Notes: generated by a model not told the origin, from the sequence alone. A stretch of DNA of 64,000 nucleotides from Flavobacterium dauae (GCF_004151275.2 NZ_CP130821.1:1116001-1180000); one strand, 5' to 3'; shown: positions 35,175 through 44,892, numbered from the stretch's first letter. Translations and numbers: made by a program.

Positions 35175-35558
35175 ATGAACGAAAGCAAAAAGAACAACGA
35201 GGCGTTATTAGCCTTGATTATTGAAGGAATAGAAAACGTTAAAGGAGAAAATATTACCATTTTAGATTTAAGAGCCATTGAAAACACTGCTTGCGATTAT
35301 TTTGTAATCTGCGATGGAAACTCAAACACACAGGTAAATGCCATTTCAGGATCTATACAGCGTACCGTATCTAAAGAGTTAAAAGATAAACCGTGGCACG
35401 TAGAAGGCACCGATCAGGCAAACTGGGTATTAATGGATTACATAAACATTGTGGTTCACATTTTCCAGAAAGAAACCCGCGAGTATTATAACATTGAAGA
35501 TCTTTGGGGCGATGCAAAAATTACCCAGGTAACTTCTAACCATTCACACAGTAATTAA
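35175..35558 (+). CDS. rsfS: Ribosome silencing factor RsfS
   Basis: 127 residues of the Iojap/RsfS family, which binds uL14 on the 50S subunit and blocks subunit joining during starvation. Seen: IEGIENVKGENITILDLRAIE and NTACDYFVICDGNSNTQVNAIS, the central signature, and WHVEGTDQANWVLMDYINIVVHIF. Four bases before ftsH, so co-transcribed with it, as is common in Bacteroidota. Confidence 0.95.
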   Translation: MNESKKNNEALLALIIEGIENVKGENITILDLRAIENTACDYFVICDGNSNTQVNAISGSIQRTVSKELKDKPWHVEGTDQANWVLMDYINIVVHIFQKETREYYNIEDLWGDAKITQVTSNHSHSN

Positions 35559-35561
35559 TTT

Positions 35562-37502
35562 ATGAAAAATCCCGTAAATAACAAGCCCAAGTATAACCCT
35601 TGGATGCTTTATGCAGGTTTAATATTTATACTTTTTGCCATTTCGTTAACAACAGGAAGTGGTGGTTTTGGCGATGGAAAAACAATAGGCTTGTCTAAAT
35701 TTTATGAATATTTGGATAACAGTCAGGTAGAAAAAGTTGTTTTTAATAATTCATCAGCTCAGGTTTTTTTGAATGAGTCTGTAAAAAGCAATCCGGAACA
35801 TCAAAAAAACAACAAACCCAATTTTTTGAGTTCAATGAGCAGTGGACCCGATTATGTGGTTGAAATTGCAAATAAAGATTTGTTAGAAGAACGGTTAGTT
35901 CAGGCAAAAAGCGAAGGTAAATTAAAAGAATTTTCAAACGAAAAAGAAAGCAACTGGGGCGGCATCCTTTTTTCATTATTGCCAATCATCTTAATTCCGG
36001 TAGTTTGGATTTTTATGATGAGACGAATGGGCGGCGCTAGCGGTGGCGGTGGCGGACAAATTTTTTCGATAGGAAAATCAAGAGCCCGTTTGTTTGATGA
36101 AAAAAGCGATACACGTATTACTTTTAACGATGTAGCCGGTTTAGAAGGTGCAAAAGAAGAAATCCAGGAAATTGTTGAATTTTTAAAGAATCCCGAAAAA
36201 TATACCTCTATCGGAGGTAAAATCCCAAAAGGTGCTTTGTTGGTTGGTCCTCCGGGAACAGGTAAAACCTTATTGGCAAAAGCCGTTGCAGGTGAAGCGC
36301 AAGTACCGTTTTTCTCATTATCAGGTTCAGATTTTGTAGAAATGTTCGTGGGTGTTGGTGCATCGCGTGTTCGCGATTTGTTTAAACAAGCAAAAGATAA
36401 ATCGCCGGCAATTATTTTTATCGATGAAATCGATGCGATTGGTAGAGCACGGGGAAAATCAAATTTTTCAGGTTCAAATGACGAACGCGAAAACACATTA
36501 AATCAATTGTTGACAGAGATGGACGGTTTTGGTACAAACACAAACGTTATTGTATTGGCAGCAACAAACCGTGCCGAAATTTTAGACAAGGCATTAATGC
36601 GTGCCGGACGTTTTGACAGACAAATTTATGTTGACCTTCCGGATGTTAACGAACGTAAACAAATTTTTGAAGTTCACTTAAAGAAAATTAAAAAAGTAGA
36701 TAATCTTGATATTGATTTTCTTGCAAAACAAACACCAGGCTTTTCGGGTGCAGATATTGCAAACGTTTGTAACGAAGCTGCTTTAACCGCTGCCCGTAAA
36801 GGTAAAACCGAGGTTGATAAACAAGACTTTTTAGATGCCGTTGACCGTATTGTTGGCGGATTAGAGAAAAAAAACAAAATTATTACACCAGAAGAAAAAT
36901 ACGCAATTGCAATACACGAAGCTGGGCACGCAACCGTTTCTTGGCTTACAGAGCACGCTGCACCTTTGGTTAAAGTAACCATTGTTCCGCGTGGAATGAG
37001 TTTGGGTGCTGCATGGTATTTGCCAGAAGAACGCCAAATTGTGCGTACCGAACAGATGTTAGACGAAATGTGTGCAACAATGGGCGGTAGGGCTGCCGAA
37101 AAAGTTATTTTTGATAAAATTTCAACCGGGGCTTTAAGCGATCTTGAAAAAGTAAACAAACAGGCACGTGCTATGGTAACCATTTACGGTTTAAATGATT
37201 CGTTAGGAAACATTACATATTACGATTCATCAGGTCAAAGCGAATACAATTTTTCAAAACCGTATTCGGAAGAAACGGCGAAATTAATTGATAAAGAAAT
37301 TTCGACATTGATTGAAGGGCAGTATCAAAGAGCTATCGATTTATTGACAGAAAATAAAGATAAATTAATTCAATTAGCGGACTTACTTTGTGAAAAAGAA
37401 GTTATCTTTAGAGAAGATTTAGAAGATATTTTTGGGAAACGTACCTTTGGTAATAAAGATATAATTGATGTAACTTCAGAAAACGAATCGGAAGTGATTT
37501 AA
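35562..37502 (+). CDS. ftsH: ATP-dependent zinc metalloprotease FtsH
   Basis: 646 residues. Two membrane segments (about 15-32 and 132-151) frame a small periplasmic domain, then the AAA+ domain with Walker [14 protein letters not shown] near 229, Walker [14 protein letters not shown], and the second region of homology [20 protein letters not shown], followed by the zinc site HEAGH near 455. A hexameric inner-membrane protease for misfolded membrane proteins and regulated turnover of LpxC in other bacteria; LpxC is also encoded in this window. Complete. Confidence 0.98.
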   Translation: MKNPVNNKPKYNPWMLYAGLIFILFAISLTTGSGGFGDGKTIGLSKFYEYLDNSQVEKVVFNNSSAQVFLNESVKSNPEHQKNNKPNFLSSMSSGPDYVVEIANKDLLEERLVQAKSEGKLKEFSNEKESNWGGILFSLLPIILIPVVWIFMMRRMGGASGGGGGQIFSIGKSRARLFDEKSDTRITFNDVAGLEGAKEEIQEIVEFLKNPEKYTSIGGKIPKGALLVGPPGTGKTLLAKAVAGEAQVPFFSLSGSDFVEMFVGVGASRVRDLFKQAKDKSPAIIFIDEIDAIGRARGKSNFSGSNDERENTLNQLLTEMDGFGTNTNVIVLAATNRAEILDKALMRAGRFDRQIYVDLPDVNERKQIFEVHLKKIKKVDNLDIDFLAKQTPGFSGADIANVCNEAALTAARKGKTEVDKQDFLDAVDRIVGGLEKKNKIITPEEKYAIAIHEAGHATVSWLTEHAAPLVKVTIVPRGMSLGAAWYLPEERQIVRTEQMLDEMCATMGGRAAEKVIFDKISTGALSDLEKVNKQARAMVTIYGLNDSLGNITYYDSSGQSEYNFSKPYSEETAKLIDKEISTLIEGQYQRAIDLLTENKDKLIQLADLLCEKEVIFREDLEDIFGKRTFGNKDIIDVTSENESEVI

Positions 37503-37527
37503 AATTAAATCTTTAACATATTCATAC

Positions 37528-37569
37528 AAAAACTTGGCTTAACATTCTGTTAAACCAAGTTTTTTTTTA
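37528..37569 (+). terminator. rsfS-ftsH terminator
   Basis: AAAACTTGG, bulge, TTAACA, loop TTC, TGTTAA, bulge, CCAAGTTTT and a run of T. Confidence 0.85.
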
Positions 37570-37575
37570 TCTTTG
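37568..37575 (+). promoter_or_regulatory. -7 box for the LUD-cdsA-psd unit
   Basis: TATCTTTG begins in the T-run of the ftsH terminator, 39 bases before the ATG at 37614. Confidence 0.5.
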
Positions 37576-37613
37576 AACTAAAATGCCCATAAGTACCCCG
37601 TTTTAAATAGCAA

Positions 37614-38213
37614 ATGAATATATTTAAAAAAATTTTAAGCAGTTTTATGTCTTCTCGTCAAAATAAAGAGGAAGAAGAGAGCAAATATCTGCCTGAAAAA
37701 GAAATACCGGTTGATGAACAATTTACCCATAATTTTAAATTAAATGGGGGTAAATTTTTGTATTGCGAAACAGAAGAAGAGCTTGAAGAGAATTTTATAA
37801 GTATTCTACAAGAAAACGATTGGTTTGAAATAGAGGCTTTGACCTTTGAAAAAGAGCTTCAACATTATCTGTCAGAAAATAAATTAAGTTACAAAAATCC
37901 AAGTGCCCCAATGTTTTTACTTACCGGTTGCGAAGGGTTAATTGCACAAGATGGATCTGTTTTGTTCTCGTCTAAACAATTGTTTCATTATAAAGCCAAT
38001 GATTTGCCTAAAAATATTATTGTAATTGCAAGAGCCAGCCAAATTACCCGTTCAAAAAGCGATGGTCTTCGCAATATTAAAATGCGTTACGCAAACGAAA
38101 TTCCTACTAATATTACAACAATGCAGCATTTTAAAGAGAGCAAAACAGATAATTTTTTACAGTACGGTATCCAGGCAAAAAACCTTTATTTATTATTGTT
38201 AGAAGATTTTTAA
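37614..38213 (+). CDS. LUD domain protein (LutC-like)
   Basis: 199 residues. After a charged N-terminal linker (to about 40) comes an LUD-type fold with the conserved-looking GCEGLIAQDGSVLFSSKQ near 104-121, which matches the tGaIaeTGTlvl pattern of LutC/YkgG proteins. LutABC oxidises lactate with iron-sulfur partners; LutA and LutB are not here, so a role in lactate use is doubtful. It stands one base before cdsA, an arrangement conserved in flavobacteria. Confidence 0.85.
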   Translation: MNIFKKILSSFMSSRQNKEEEESKYLPEKEIPVDEQFTHNFKLNGGKFLYCETEEELEENFISILQENDWFEIEALTFEKELQHYLSENKLSYKNPSAPMFLLTGCEGLIAQDGSVLFSSKQLFHYKANDLPKNIIVIARASQITRSKSDGLRNIKMRYANEIPTNITTMQHFKESKTDNFLQYGIQAKNLYLLLLEDF

Positions 38214-38214
38214 T

Positions 38215-39009
38215 ATGAACGAAGTTGTAAAACGTACCCTTTCGGGAATTTTATATATTGCACTGTTAGTTGGTGCAATTTTGTTTTCAAGGGATACTTT
38301 CCTTATTTTGTTCGGTTTCTTTTACATAATAGCTGTTTTTGAATTTTGCCGGTTGTATCAAATCAATAAAATAACAGGTTACTCCATTTCGGCTATATTT
38401 GCCTTAACGTTATTTTTTATTAATAATAGCACACTTAACAGTATGTACTTAATTGTATTGCCGTTTAGCTGTTATTTAATTATTGATCTTTTTCAGAATC
38501 AATTTTCAACAAAAAATCCAACAATTAAAAAATACTTGCATTTAGCAGGTTATGTACTACTACCTTTTTTAATTATTACCCAATTACCTTATCTAAATAA
38601 AATATATACACCTTTGTTGTTATTAAGTATTTTTATAATGATATGGTGTAATGACACTTTTGCTTATATTTGCGGCAGGCTTTTAGGCAAGCACAAGTTG
38701 TATGAAAAAATATCGCCCAAAAAAACAATAGAAGGTTTTATAGGTGGTGTTATTTTTACGCAAATTGCCGCATTGACCATTTTTAAATTTACAGATACAC
38801 AGGCACCATTGCTATTTTGGATATTGGTAGGTTTGGCTGTAAGTGTTTTGGGAACTATTGGTGATTTGATAGAATCAAAGTACAAACGACAGGCAGGTAT
38901 AAAAGACAGCGGAACAATAATGCCGGGGCACGGTGGTATTTTAGACAGGTTAGACAGTATATTGTTTGCAGCACCATTTTTATTTTTAATTTATAAAATT
39001 GTTATGTAA
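38215..39009 (+). CDS. cdsA: Phosphatidate cytidylyltransferase
   Basis: 264 residues, about seven membrane segments. Makes CDP-diacylglycerol from phosphatidic acid and CTP. The signature region is at the C-terminal end, IGDLIESKYKRQAGIKDSGTIMPGHGGILDRLDS, of which the GDL.ES..KR..GIKD core (near 218-235) and PGHGG.LDR.DS are diagnostic. First committed step of phospholipid synthesis; co-located with psd. Its last base is shared with the start of psd. Confidence 0.96.
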   Translation: MNEVVKRTLSGILYIALLVGAILFSRDTFLILFGFFYIIAVFEFCRLYQINKITGYSISAIFALTLFFINNSTLNSMYLIVLPFSCYLIIDLFQNQFSTKNPTIKKYLHLAGYVLLPFLIITQLPYLNKIYTPLLLLSIFIMIWCNDTFAYICGRLLGKHKLYEKISPKKTIEGFIGGVIFTQIAALTIFKFTDTQAPLLFWILVGLAVSVLGTIGDLIESKYKRQAGIKDSGTIMPGHGGILDRLDSILFAAPFLFLIYKIVM

Positions 39010-39662
39010 TGTTTCATAAAGAAGGAGTTAAAATAATTTTCTTTTCACTTTTAATTGCTGTTGCAGTTATAATAGGGGTTGAATACATCATTGAAATACC
39101 GTGGATTATTAAAAGTGTACAAATACTTACGTTACTTTTATTAGTAATTATTTTACAGTTTTTTAGAAATCCAAATAGAGATTTAGACAACATTTCCGAT
39201 CATTTGATATTAGCACCGGTTGATGGTAAGGTGGTTGTTATAGAAGAAGTTTACGAACCTGAATATTTTAAAGACAAACGTTTAATGGTGTCTATATTTA
39301 TGTCACCCATAAATGTTCACGTTACGCGTTATGCTTTAAACGGAATGGTAAAATACAGCAAATACCATCCGGGGAAATATTTGGTTGCCTGGCACCCCAA
39401 AGCAAGTGAGGAAAATGAACGTACTTCTGTGGTTATAGACAATCCGGTGTATGGCGAAGTAATGTATAGACAAATTGCCGGAGCTTTGGCAAAGCGAATT
39501 GTAAATTACGCCAAAGTAGGGCACAGAGTTAATCAGGGCGATGATGCCGGATTTATAAAATTTGGTTCTCGTGTTGATTTATATTTGCCGTTGGGTACAA
39601 ACGTAAACGTGGTTCTTAATCAAAAAGCACGCGGTAACAAAACGGTAATTGCCAATAAATAA
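39009..39662 (+). CDS. psd: Phosphatidylserine decarboxylase, archaeal-type
   Basis: 217 residues. Converts phosphatidylserine to phosphatidylethanolamine with a pyruvoyl group formed by self-cleavage. Two membrane segments (about 8-25 and 35-52), then APVDGKVVVIEE near 74, the SPINVHVTRYALNG block near 100, and DAGFIKFGSRVDLYLP near 178, where the cleavage takes place at Gly-Ser. The short length is typical of the archaeal-type/PSD-A family in Bacteroidota. Coupled to cdsA and to the ACBP gene by one-base overlaps. Confidence 0.95.
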   Translation: MFHKEGVKIIFFSLLIAVAVIIGVEYIIEIPWIIKSVQILTLLLLVIILQFFRNPNRDLDNISDHLILAPVDGKVVVIEEVYEPEYFKDKRLMVSIFMSPINVHVTRYALNGMVKYSKYHPGKYLVAWHPKASEENERTSVVIDNPVYGEVMYRQIAGALAKRIVNYAKVGHRVNQGDDAGFIKFGSRVDLYLPLGTNVNVVLNQKARGNKTVIANK

Positions 39663-39919
39663 TGCAAAATACAGACGAATTATTTCAAGCAGCTTATCAA
39701 AAGGCATCGGTTACAAAAGTAGAGTTGCCACCCGATATTCGATTGCGTTTATATGCTTACTATAAGCAGGCAACTTTAGATTATTCGCACAATTTTATTC
39801 ATCAGGAAATGGATCTTATCCGTGGTTTTAAATTTAATGCATGGAAGCAAGTTCTTCATTTAACACAAGATGAAGCAAAAATTTTGTATATTGAACTGGT
39901 GAACTCATTAAATCTATAG
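39662..39919 (+). CDS. Acyl-CoA-binding protein
   Basis: 85 residues with the four-helix ACBP pattern: ELFQAAYQKASVTK, PPDIRLRLYAYYKQATLDYS (the LrLYayYKQAT signature near 28-38), GFKFNAWKQVL. Binds long-chain acyl-CoA in the cytosol. Bacterial ACBPs are uncommon but are regular in Bacteroidota. Follows psd with a one-base overlap, consistent with a lipid-synthesis operon. Confidence 0.93.
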   Translation: MQNTDELFQAAYQKASVTKVELPPDIRLRLYAYYKQATLDYSHNFIHQEMDLIRGFKFNAWKQVLHLTQDEAKILYIELVNSLNL

Positions 39920-39924
39920 ATCGT

Positions 39925-40689
39925 ATGAAAAAAAAACTTTTATTATTAACAACCATCACCTCTTTTTTCATTATTAGTTGTAAAGATAAAGAAGAAATGA
40001 TTGAAGTTCAGGTTCCTGCTGCCACAGAAGCTGTATCAGTACCGGTAGATGGCGATCCAAAATCGGTTGTAGCCACTCAAGGAGCTTTTCAGATGAAAGG
40101 ATTAAATTACGGTTACAACGATTTAGAACCTTATATGGATGCAAAAACCGTTGAAACACATTATTCTAAACATCATTTAGGTTATTGTAACAAATTAAAC
40201 GATGCTGTTAAAGGAACACCTTTAGAAACGATGTCTATTGAAGAGATTTTAAAAGGATTAGATTTAAAAAACAGTACCCTTAGAAACAATGCCGGTGGTT
40301 ATTATAATCACAACATCTTTTGGGAAATCATTGGTCCAAAGGCAGGTGGTAGGGCAACAGGAAAAGTAGCTGAATTAATAGATAAGGATTTTGGTAGTTT
40401 TGCCGAGTTTAAACTACAATTTACCGAAAAAGCAAAAGGATTATTTGGTTCGGGCTGGGTTTGGTTAGTTTATCAAAACGATGGAACATTAAAAATTACC
40501 ACATCAGTAAATCAAGACAATCCGTTAATGCCTAATGCAGAAGTAAAAGGTTATCCTTTAATGAATATTGATGTTTGGGAACACGCTTATTATTTGAAAT
40601 ATAAAAACGACCGATCAAAATATATCGAAAATTTCTGGCAATTAGTTGATTGGAATAAAGTAGAATATCGTTTGTCGCTGATTAAATAA
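39925..40689 (+). CDS. Lipoprotein superoxide dismutase (Fe/Mn family)
   Basis: 254 residues. Lipoprotein signal with lipobox Cys19 (ITSFFIISC), a linker of about 35 residues, then a full Fe/Mn SOD domain. Metal ligands His79, His129, Asp216 and His220 are all present in the motifs THYSKHH, GGYYNHNIFW and DVWEHAYY; GSGWVWLV is the usual active-site wall. The metal (Fe, Mn or either) cannot be told by eye. Export as a lipoprotein places it on the periplasmic side, unlike the cytosolic SodA/SodB. Last gene of the cdsA block. Confidence 0.94.
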   Translation: MKKKLLLLTTITSFFIISCKDKEEMIEVQVPAATEAVSVPVDGDPKSVVATQGAFQMKGLNYGYNDLEPYMDAKTVETHYSKHHLGYCNKLNDAVKGTPLETMSIEEILKGLDLKNSTLRNNAGGYYNHNIFWEIIGPKAGGRATGKVAELIDKDFGSFAEFKLQFTEKAKGLFGSGWVWLVYQNDGTLKITTSVNQDNPLMPNAEVKGYPLMNIDVWEHAYYLKYKNDRSKYIENFWQLVDWNKVEYRLSLIK

Positions 40690-40720
40690 AAAAGAGGATG
40701 TAAAAACATCCTCTTTTTTA
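40686..40720. terminator. Bidirectional terminator sod / fabG
   Basis: AAAAAAGAGGATGT pairs with ACATCCTCTTTTTT around four A. Overlaps the fabG stop. Confidence 0.9.
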
Positions 40721-41464
40721 TGTTAGCATACCGCCATCAACATTTATCACTTGTCCGGTAATGTAAGTTGCCATATCCGAAGCCAAAAACACACAAGTGT
40801 TTGCAATATCTTCGGGAGTTCCGCCTCGTTTTAACGGAATAGCATCTGTCCAGCCTTTAACGGTTTCTTCGCCTAATTTTGCAGTCATTTCAGTTTCTAT
40901 AAAACCTGGAGCAACTACATTACAACGAATGTTTCTTGAGCCTAATTCTAAAGCTACCGATTTTGAAAAACCAATAATTCCGGCTTTCGATGCTGCATAA
41001 TTTGCCTGACCCGCATTTCCTTTTAAACCAACAACCGAACTCATATTAATAATAACTCCGTTTCTTGTTTTAAGCATGGTTTTTTGAACCGCTTTGGTCA
41101 TGTTAAAAACCGATTTTAAATTCACATCCATTACATTGTCAAAGTCTGCTTCGCTCATTCTCATCAACAAATTATCCTTTGTAATACCTGCATTGTTAAT
41201 TAAAACATCAACAGTTCCAAAAAATTCTAACACCTGATCAACTAAATTTTGTGCTTCGTTAAAATCGGCTGCGTTAGATTTGTATGATTTTGCCTTAACG
41301 CCAAATGTTGTTAATTCTTGTTCTAAAGCAATAGCAGCCTCTTCGGATGAGCTGTATGTAAATGCTACATTTGCACCTTGTTTTGCGAAAGTTAAAGCAA
41401 TACCTCTACCAATTCCACGAGTTGCTCCTGTTATTACTGCGGTTTTTCCTTCTAATAATTTCAT
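40718..41464 (-). CDS. fabG: 3-oxoacyl-[acyl-carrier-protein] reductase
   Basis: 248 residues from MKLLEGKTAVITGATRGIG; an upstream ATG adds nine residues that precede the natural SDR start and lies over the -7 box, so it was rejected. NADPH-dependent reduction step of fatty acid elongation. TGATRGIGRG is the cofactor loop, NNAG near 87, catalytic Ser in INMSSVVGL and Tyr-x-x-x-Lys in YAASKAG, and a C-terminus GQVINVDGGM that is typical of FabG. Confidence 0.95.
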   Translation of the reverse strand: MKLLEGKTAVITGATRGIGRGIALTFAKQGANVAFTYSSSEEAAIALEQELTTFGVKAKSYKSNAADFNEAQNLVDQVLEFFGTVDVLINNAGITKDNLLMRMSEADFDNVMDVNLKSVFNMTKAVQKTMLKTRNGVIINMSSVVGLKGNAGQANYAASKAGIIGFSKSVALELGSRNIRCNVVAPGFIETEMTAKLGEETVKGWTDAIPLKRGGTPEDIANTCVFLASDMATYITGQVINVDGGMLT

Positions 41465-41488
41465 GTAATAATTTTTAACACTTTTAGG

Positions 41489-41496
41489 CAAATATA
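41489..41496 (-). promoter_or_regulatory. -7 box of fabG
   Basis: Minus-strand TATATTTG, 25 bases before the chosen fabG start and just after the antiporter stop. Confidence 0.5.
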
Positions 41497-41501
41497 ATTA
41501 T

Positions 41502-42791
41502 TTAAACTGTTTTATCTAATCGTTTTTTGTTCTTATTCATAAAAAATACAATGTAAATAACGCTTACGATTAACAGAATTGTTAAATAGTAACTTTTTGA
41601 AACCAAATCTATAAAACTGATTTTTTGATTTATTAAGGTAAGCAATATTAAAACTTGTGCACCATAAGGAATAAATCCCTGTGTTATACAGCTAAAAATA
41701 TCTAATAATGATGTTATTCTAATTTTGTTTAGATTAAATCGTTCAGAAATTTGTCTTGCAATTGGTCCGCAAATCAACAACGCAATGGTATTATTTGCAA
41801 CTGCCATATTAATAAAAACAATCATTGAAAGTATTGAAGAAATTGCTACCCAGGGCTTTTTACTTTTTGAAATTAGCGATAAAACGTTTTTAAACCCTTT
41901 ATTTTGTTCGATTAGGAATGATAACCCACCGATTAATAATGATAGTGCAGAGATTTCAAAGGTTGATTGCATTCCATTGAACATTATTTTTGAAATCGAA
42001 AGAAATGTCATATCCTGAAAAAGAGCAATAACCACTGCTAATAAACAACTAATTGTTAGTACAACCAAAACGTGTAAGCGGCATAGTGCCAATACAATAA
42101 TTGCAAAATAAGGAAGTAAAACCAACCAGGTTTTATTGTTTTGATGTGTAATGTTGGAACTGAATTCCGGTTGATTCAGATAAATTAAAACACAGGTAAT
42201 AATTGCTGTAGTAATTGCAATTAACCCATTTGCTTTAAATTTGTCAATCATTTTTACACCCATAGTTTGGGTTGCCGCAATGGTAGTGTCTGATATTATA
42301 GAAAGATTATCGCCAAACATTGCACCGCCCAACAAACTGCCCGATAGTAAAATTAAAGCGTCGGTGTTTTCACTTGCCAAACCGGGTAAAAGTGGTGCCA
42401 ATGTTACGATTGTTCCAACCGATGTACCTAATGCAAAAGATATTAAGCAGGATATTACAAAAAAGGCAATGAATAATATCTGCGGAGTAATATGGTTTAA
42501 AATCAGTGCAACCAAATAATCTACACTGCCAATTTCTTTTGTAATAAAACTAAAAGATCCGGACAAGAAAAATATAAAACACATGGTTAATATTTGATTA
42601 TTGCCGGCACCTTTTAAGAAAAGGTCGATATTTTTATTAACCGAACCTTTAAAATAGATTATTGCAAATGCTACTGTGCCAAAAGCAATAATAACTGGCG
42701 ATAACGCGTAAAAATCGTTATAATAAATTCCTGAACTTAAATATATTCCGAAAAACAAAAATAATGGCAGGAAATTCTTTAAAATTTTCAT
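41502..42791 (-). CDS. Na+/H+ antiporter, NhaC family
   Basis: 429 residues counted from MKILKNFLPLFLFFG; the longer start adds eight residues without signal character. About 12 membrane segments. Conserved ion-translocation blocks: FALGTSVGTIVTLAPLLPG near 128 and GGAMFGDNLSIISDTTIAAT near 159, the NhaC signature, plus NMAVANNTIALLICGPIA near 326. Would exchange Na+ or possibly an amino acid pair such as malate/lactate or lysine, as some NhaC-like proteins do. Confidence 0.9.
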   Translation of the reverse strand: MKILKNFLPLFLFFGIYLSSGIYYNDFYALSPVIIAFGTVAFAIIYFKGSVNKNIDLFLKGAGNNQILTMCFIFFLSGSFSFITKEIGSVDYLVALILNHITPQILFIAFFVISCLISFALGTSVGTIVTLAPLLPGLASENTDALILLSGSLLGGAMFGDNLSIISDTTIAATQTMGVKMIDKFKANGLIAITTAIITCVLIYLNQPEFSSNITHQNNKTWLVLLPYFAIIVLALCRLHVLVVLTISCLLAVVIALFQDMTFLSISKIMFNGMQSTFEISALSLLIGGLSFLIEQNKGFKNVLSLISKSKKPWVAISSILSMIVFINMAVANNTIALLICGPIARQISERFNLNKIRITSLLDIFSCITQGFIPYGAQVLILLTLINQKISFIDLVSKSYYLTILLIVSVIYIVFFMNKNKKRLDKTV

Positions 42792-42812
42792 TAAAAAAGT
42801 TTTTTTACAGAA

Positions 42813-42820
42813 CAAATATA
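42813..42820 (-). promoter_or_regulatory. -7 box of the antiporter gene
   Basis: Minus-strand TATATTTG, 22 bases before the ATG at 42791. Confidence 0.5.
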
Positions 42821-42865
42821 GTGTTTTTGTTTTGTTTGAAACTTTTATGGTGTAACCTAATATTA

Positions 42866-43759
42866 TTAAAGCTCTGTAGGATCTTTAAATTCGTATTTTT
42901 TATGATTTCTCCACGAAACGCCAATTCCTGCCTGAATTTTATGCGGAGTATTTTCTAGACTTGTTCCGCCGAAAGCATCAATCTGTAAATTTTGATGAAT
43001 TTTATAGGTTAGTCCGCCTTTTAAAGAAGCTTCGTTCATAAACGGAACTGCAATATTATTATATCTACGATCAATAATTCCCTGATGTTCGCCAAAAATG
43101 CTCCATCTGTCACTTAACCCTAACGATGCTGTTACAATATAACTAATGTTTCTAAATTCATCTTCGGTAACATTTTCGCCAATAAAATTGTAAGTAACGC
43201 TAAAACGTTTGCTTAAATGTTGTTGGGCAATAAGCATTGTTTTTAGTCCGGTTTCGGGCAATTCAGGATAATAAATGTTGTGTTTTGTATTAAATTGTGC
43301 ACCCACATAAATGGCTACTGCCGGAATTAATCTTCCCCATTTAAAACGCTGATTTGCTTTCCAGCTGTAAACATTTCGCTTTTCAACGTAATATTTGTAA
43401 TGATCGTAAATTAAATATTTCGCTCCAAAATTTAACTGACGAAAACCGCTGTTAGATACATCGACATTGTAATCGGTTTGATTGTAACTGCTAAAATATA
43501 AGTCGGCAATAAATTCTAAATTCTCGTGCATTTCGCCGTATCGCAATTGCAAATTAAAGTTATTATAAGTATTTACTTTTTCGGTATGAAATTCATCATT
43601 TTGATACGTATATCCACCTTCAATCTGAAAAATTCCTTTACTAACGCTGTACGCGCCCATAGAAGAACTCGGGCGGTTGGTGTTAATATCTTTGGTGTAT
43701 TGTGCCTTTGCAGAGATCGATCCCAACAAAACAATAGCTATAAAAATGTACTTTTTCAT
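42866..43759 (-). CDS. Outer membrane transporter-like protein
   Basis: 297 residues with a signal peptide (MKKYIFIAIVLLGSISAKAQ). The mature protein opens INTNRPSSSMGAYSVSKGIFQIEGGYTYQ and shows repeated aromatic strand ends to the C-terminus, the pattern of the outer-membrane transporter family annotated as phenol-degradation MetA-type. The substrate is not known. Third gene of an operon behind the XRE regulator and the methyltransferase-like gene; it overlaps the latter by four bases. Confidence 0.82.
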   Translation of the reverse strand: MKKYIFIAIVLLGSISAKAQYTKDINTNRPSSSMGAYSVSKGIFQIEGGYTYQNDEFHTEKVNTYNNFNLQLRYGEMHENLEFIADLYFSSYNQTDYNVDVSNSGFRQLNFGAKYLIYDHYKYYVEKRNVYSWKANQRFKWGRLIPAVAIYVGAQFNTKHNIYYPELPETGLKTMLIAQQHLSKRFSVTYNFIGENVTEDEFRNISYIVTASLGLSDRWSIFGEHQGIIDRRYNNIAVPFMNEASLKGGLTYKIHQNLQIDAFGGTSLENTPHKIQAGIGVSWRNHKKYEFKDPTEL

Positions 43760-44424
43760 TTTATTTTTTTAGTGATAATTAAATGATTGTGTCCGTATAA
43801 ATTTGGAAATTCTTCAACAGAAAAATATCGTTTTAAATTTTCGACAAACTTTTTGTTTCGTACTTTGTGCACATCACTTAAAATAAAGGTATTAAAAATT
43901 ATGCTGCCGTTGAAATGTAAAACATTGTAAACCGATTTGATAAATTCAGTCTGAAAAACAAATTCAGGAATTGTTACATCATTAAAAAGATCAACAATAA
44001 TAAGGTTATAACGCTCTTTGGTGTATTTTAAAAAAACGTTGGCATCGCTATTTACAATTTCCAGTGTACTGTTCGGAATAATATCGAATTCATTTAAAGC
44101 AATTTCAATAACAACAGGATCAATCTCAACAGCCGTAATACTTGCGTTTGATTTAAAATTGCTACGTAACTGTTTAACCACATCGCCACCGCCCAAACCT
44201 AAAATTAAAATCGATGTTTCTTCATTACGAAAACCCGTAGTAACCGATTTTAAACCTTTTTGCAAAACCTTTCCCAGGTTTCCGTAAGAATAGTTAGTGT
44301 TTTTGGTATCGAGAATTTTTTTACCGTTCAGCCAGTTAATTTCCAATACACCGTTGTAGGTAGATTGGTAGGTGCGTTCGGGAATTACATTTAAATAACT
44401 AAAATACTTTTTTAAAATACTCAT
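43756..44424 (-). CDS. Spermidine synthase-like / SAM-fold protein
   Basis: 222 residues with a class I SAM-type Rossmann core: ILILGLGGGDVVKQLRSN near 76, AVEIDPVVIEIALNEF near 99, and NLIIVDLFNDVTIPEFVFQ near 144. The GGGD...E.DP set is that of the spermidine synthase family, but the N-terminal substrate-binding strands are short, so a true polyamine aminopropyltransferase is uncertain. Co-transcribed between the XRE regulator (one base away) and the outer membrane gene. Confidence 0.85.
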   Translation of the reverse strand: MSILKKYFSYLNVIPERTYQSTYNGVLEINWLNGKKILDTKNTNYSYGNLGKVLQKGLKSVTTGFRNEETSILILGLGGGDVVKQLRSNFKSNASITAVEIDPVVIEIALNEFDIIPNSTLEIVNSDANVFLKYTKERYNLIIVDLFNDVTIPEFVFQTEFIKSVYNVLHFNGSIIFNTFILSDVHKVRNKKFVENLKRYFSVEEFPNLYGHNHLIITKKIK

Positions 44425-44892
44425 TTACGGATTGTACTTTTTAAAACTTCCGTCGTTGTAAAAAATAACGATACAGTCAATTTCTTTAGATTGGAAAGAT
44501 AAAATGTTTTTTGGATTCTCCGTTATATTTTGACTGATATTTTCAGGTTCGATTTCTTCTGCTTCGTTTTCAGATTGATCTTCATTTTCGATTTCATTTA
44601 CCGTTTCAACTTCCGAAATTTCATTTAAAACAGGTGTTTCAATTTGATCTTTTTCGATTGATTTTTGATGAATTTCAGTTATCAAAAAAGGTTCTTTTTC
44701 GTAAATCAGCCATTCTAAATTTAGGGTAGGAAAGGTGGTATGCAACTTCATTATAAACTCTAAACTAGGTTTATTTCGCTCCGAAATTAAGTGCGAAATA
44801 GTTGCTTTTGGAACCAAAATTTTATCTGCCAGTTCGGTTGTGCTTAAACCAAAATGATGCATTATTTTTTGTAGCTGTTTACTGAATTTCAT
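44425..44892 (-). CDS. XRE family transcriptional regulator with acidic linker
   Basis: 155 residues. Residues 1-65 are a Cro/CI-type helix-turn-helix (LSTTELADKILVPKATISHLISERNKPS). A very acidic, Glu/Asn-rich linker follows (about 75-130), and the last 20 residues (SKEIDCIVIFYNDGSFKKYNP) look like a small strand pair. It heads the operon with the methyltransferase-like and outer membrane genes, and the upstream region carries three near-identical palindromes (44926-44986) that are good candidates for its own operators. Confidence 0.88.
   Translation of the reverse strand: MKFSKQLQKIMHHFGLSTTELADKILVPKATISHLISERNKPSLEFIMKLHTTFPTLNLEWLIYEKEPFLITEIHQKSIEKDQIETPVLNEISEVETVNEIENEDQSENEAEEIEPENISQNITENPKNILSFQSKEIDCIVIFYNDGSFKKYNP

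Noticed and set aside
35900..36496. 198-residue frame antisense to ftsH
   Set aside because: Lies entirely inside the ftsH coding region with a Pro/Ile/Ser-rich composition typical of a shadow frame; ftsH has all its motifs.
36674..37183. 169-residue frame antisense to ftsH
   Set aside because: Same reason; no promoter or recognisable domain.
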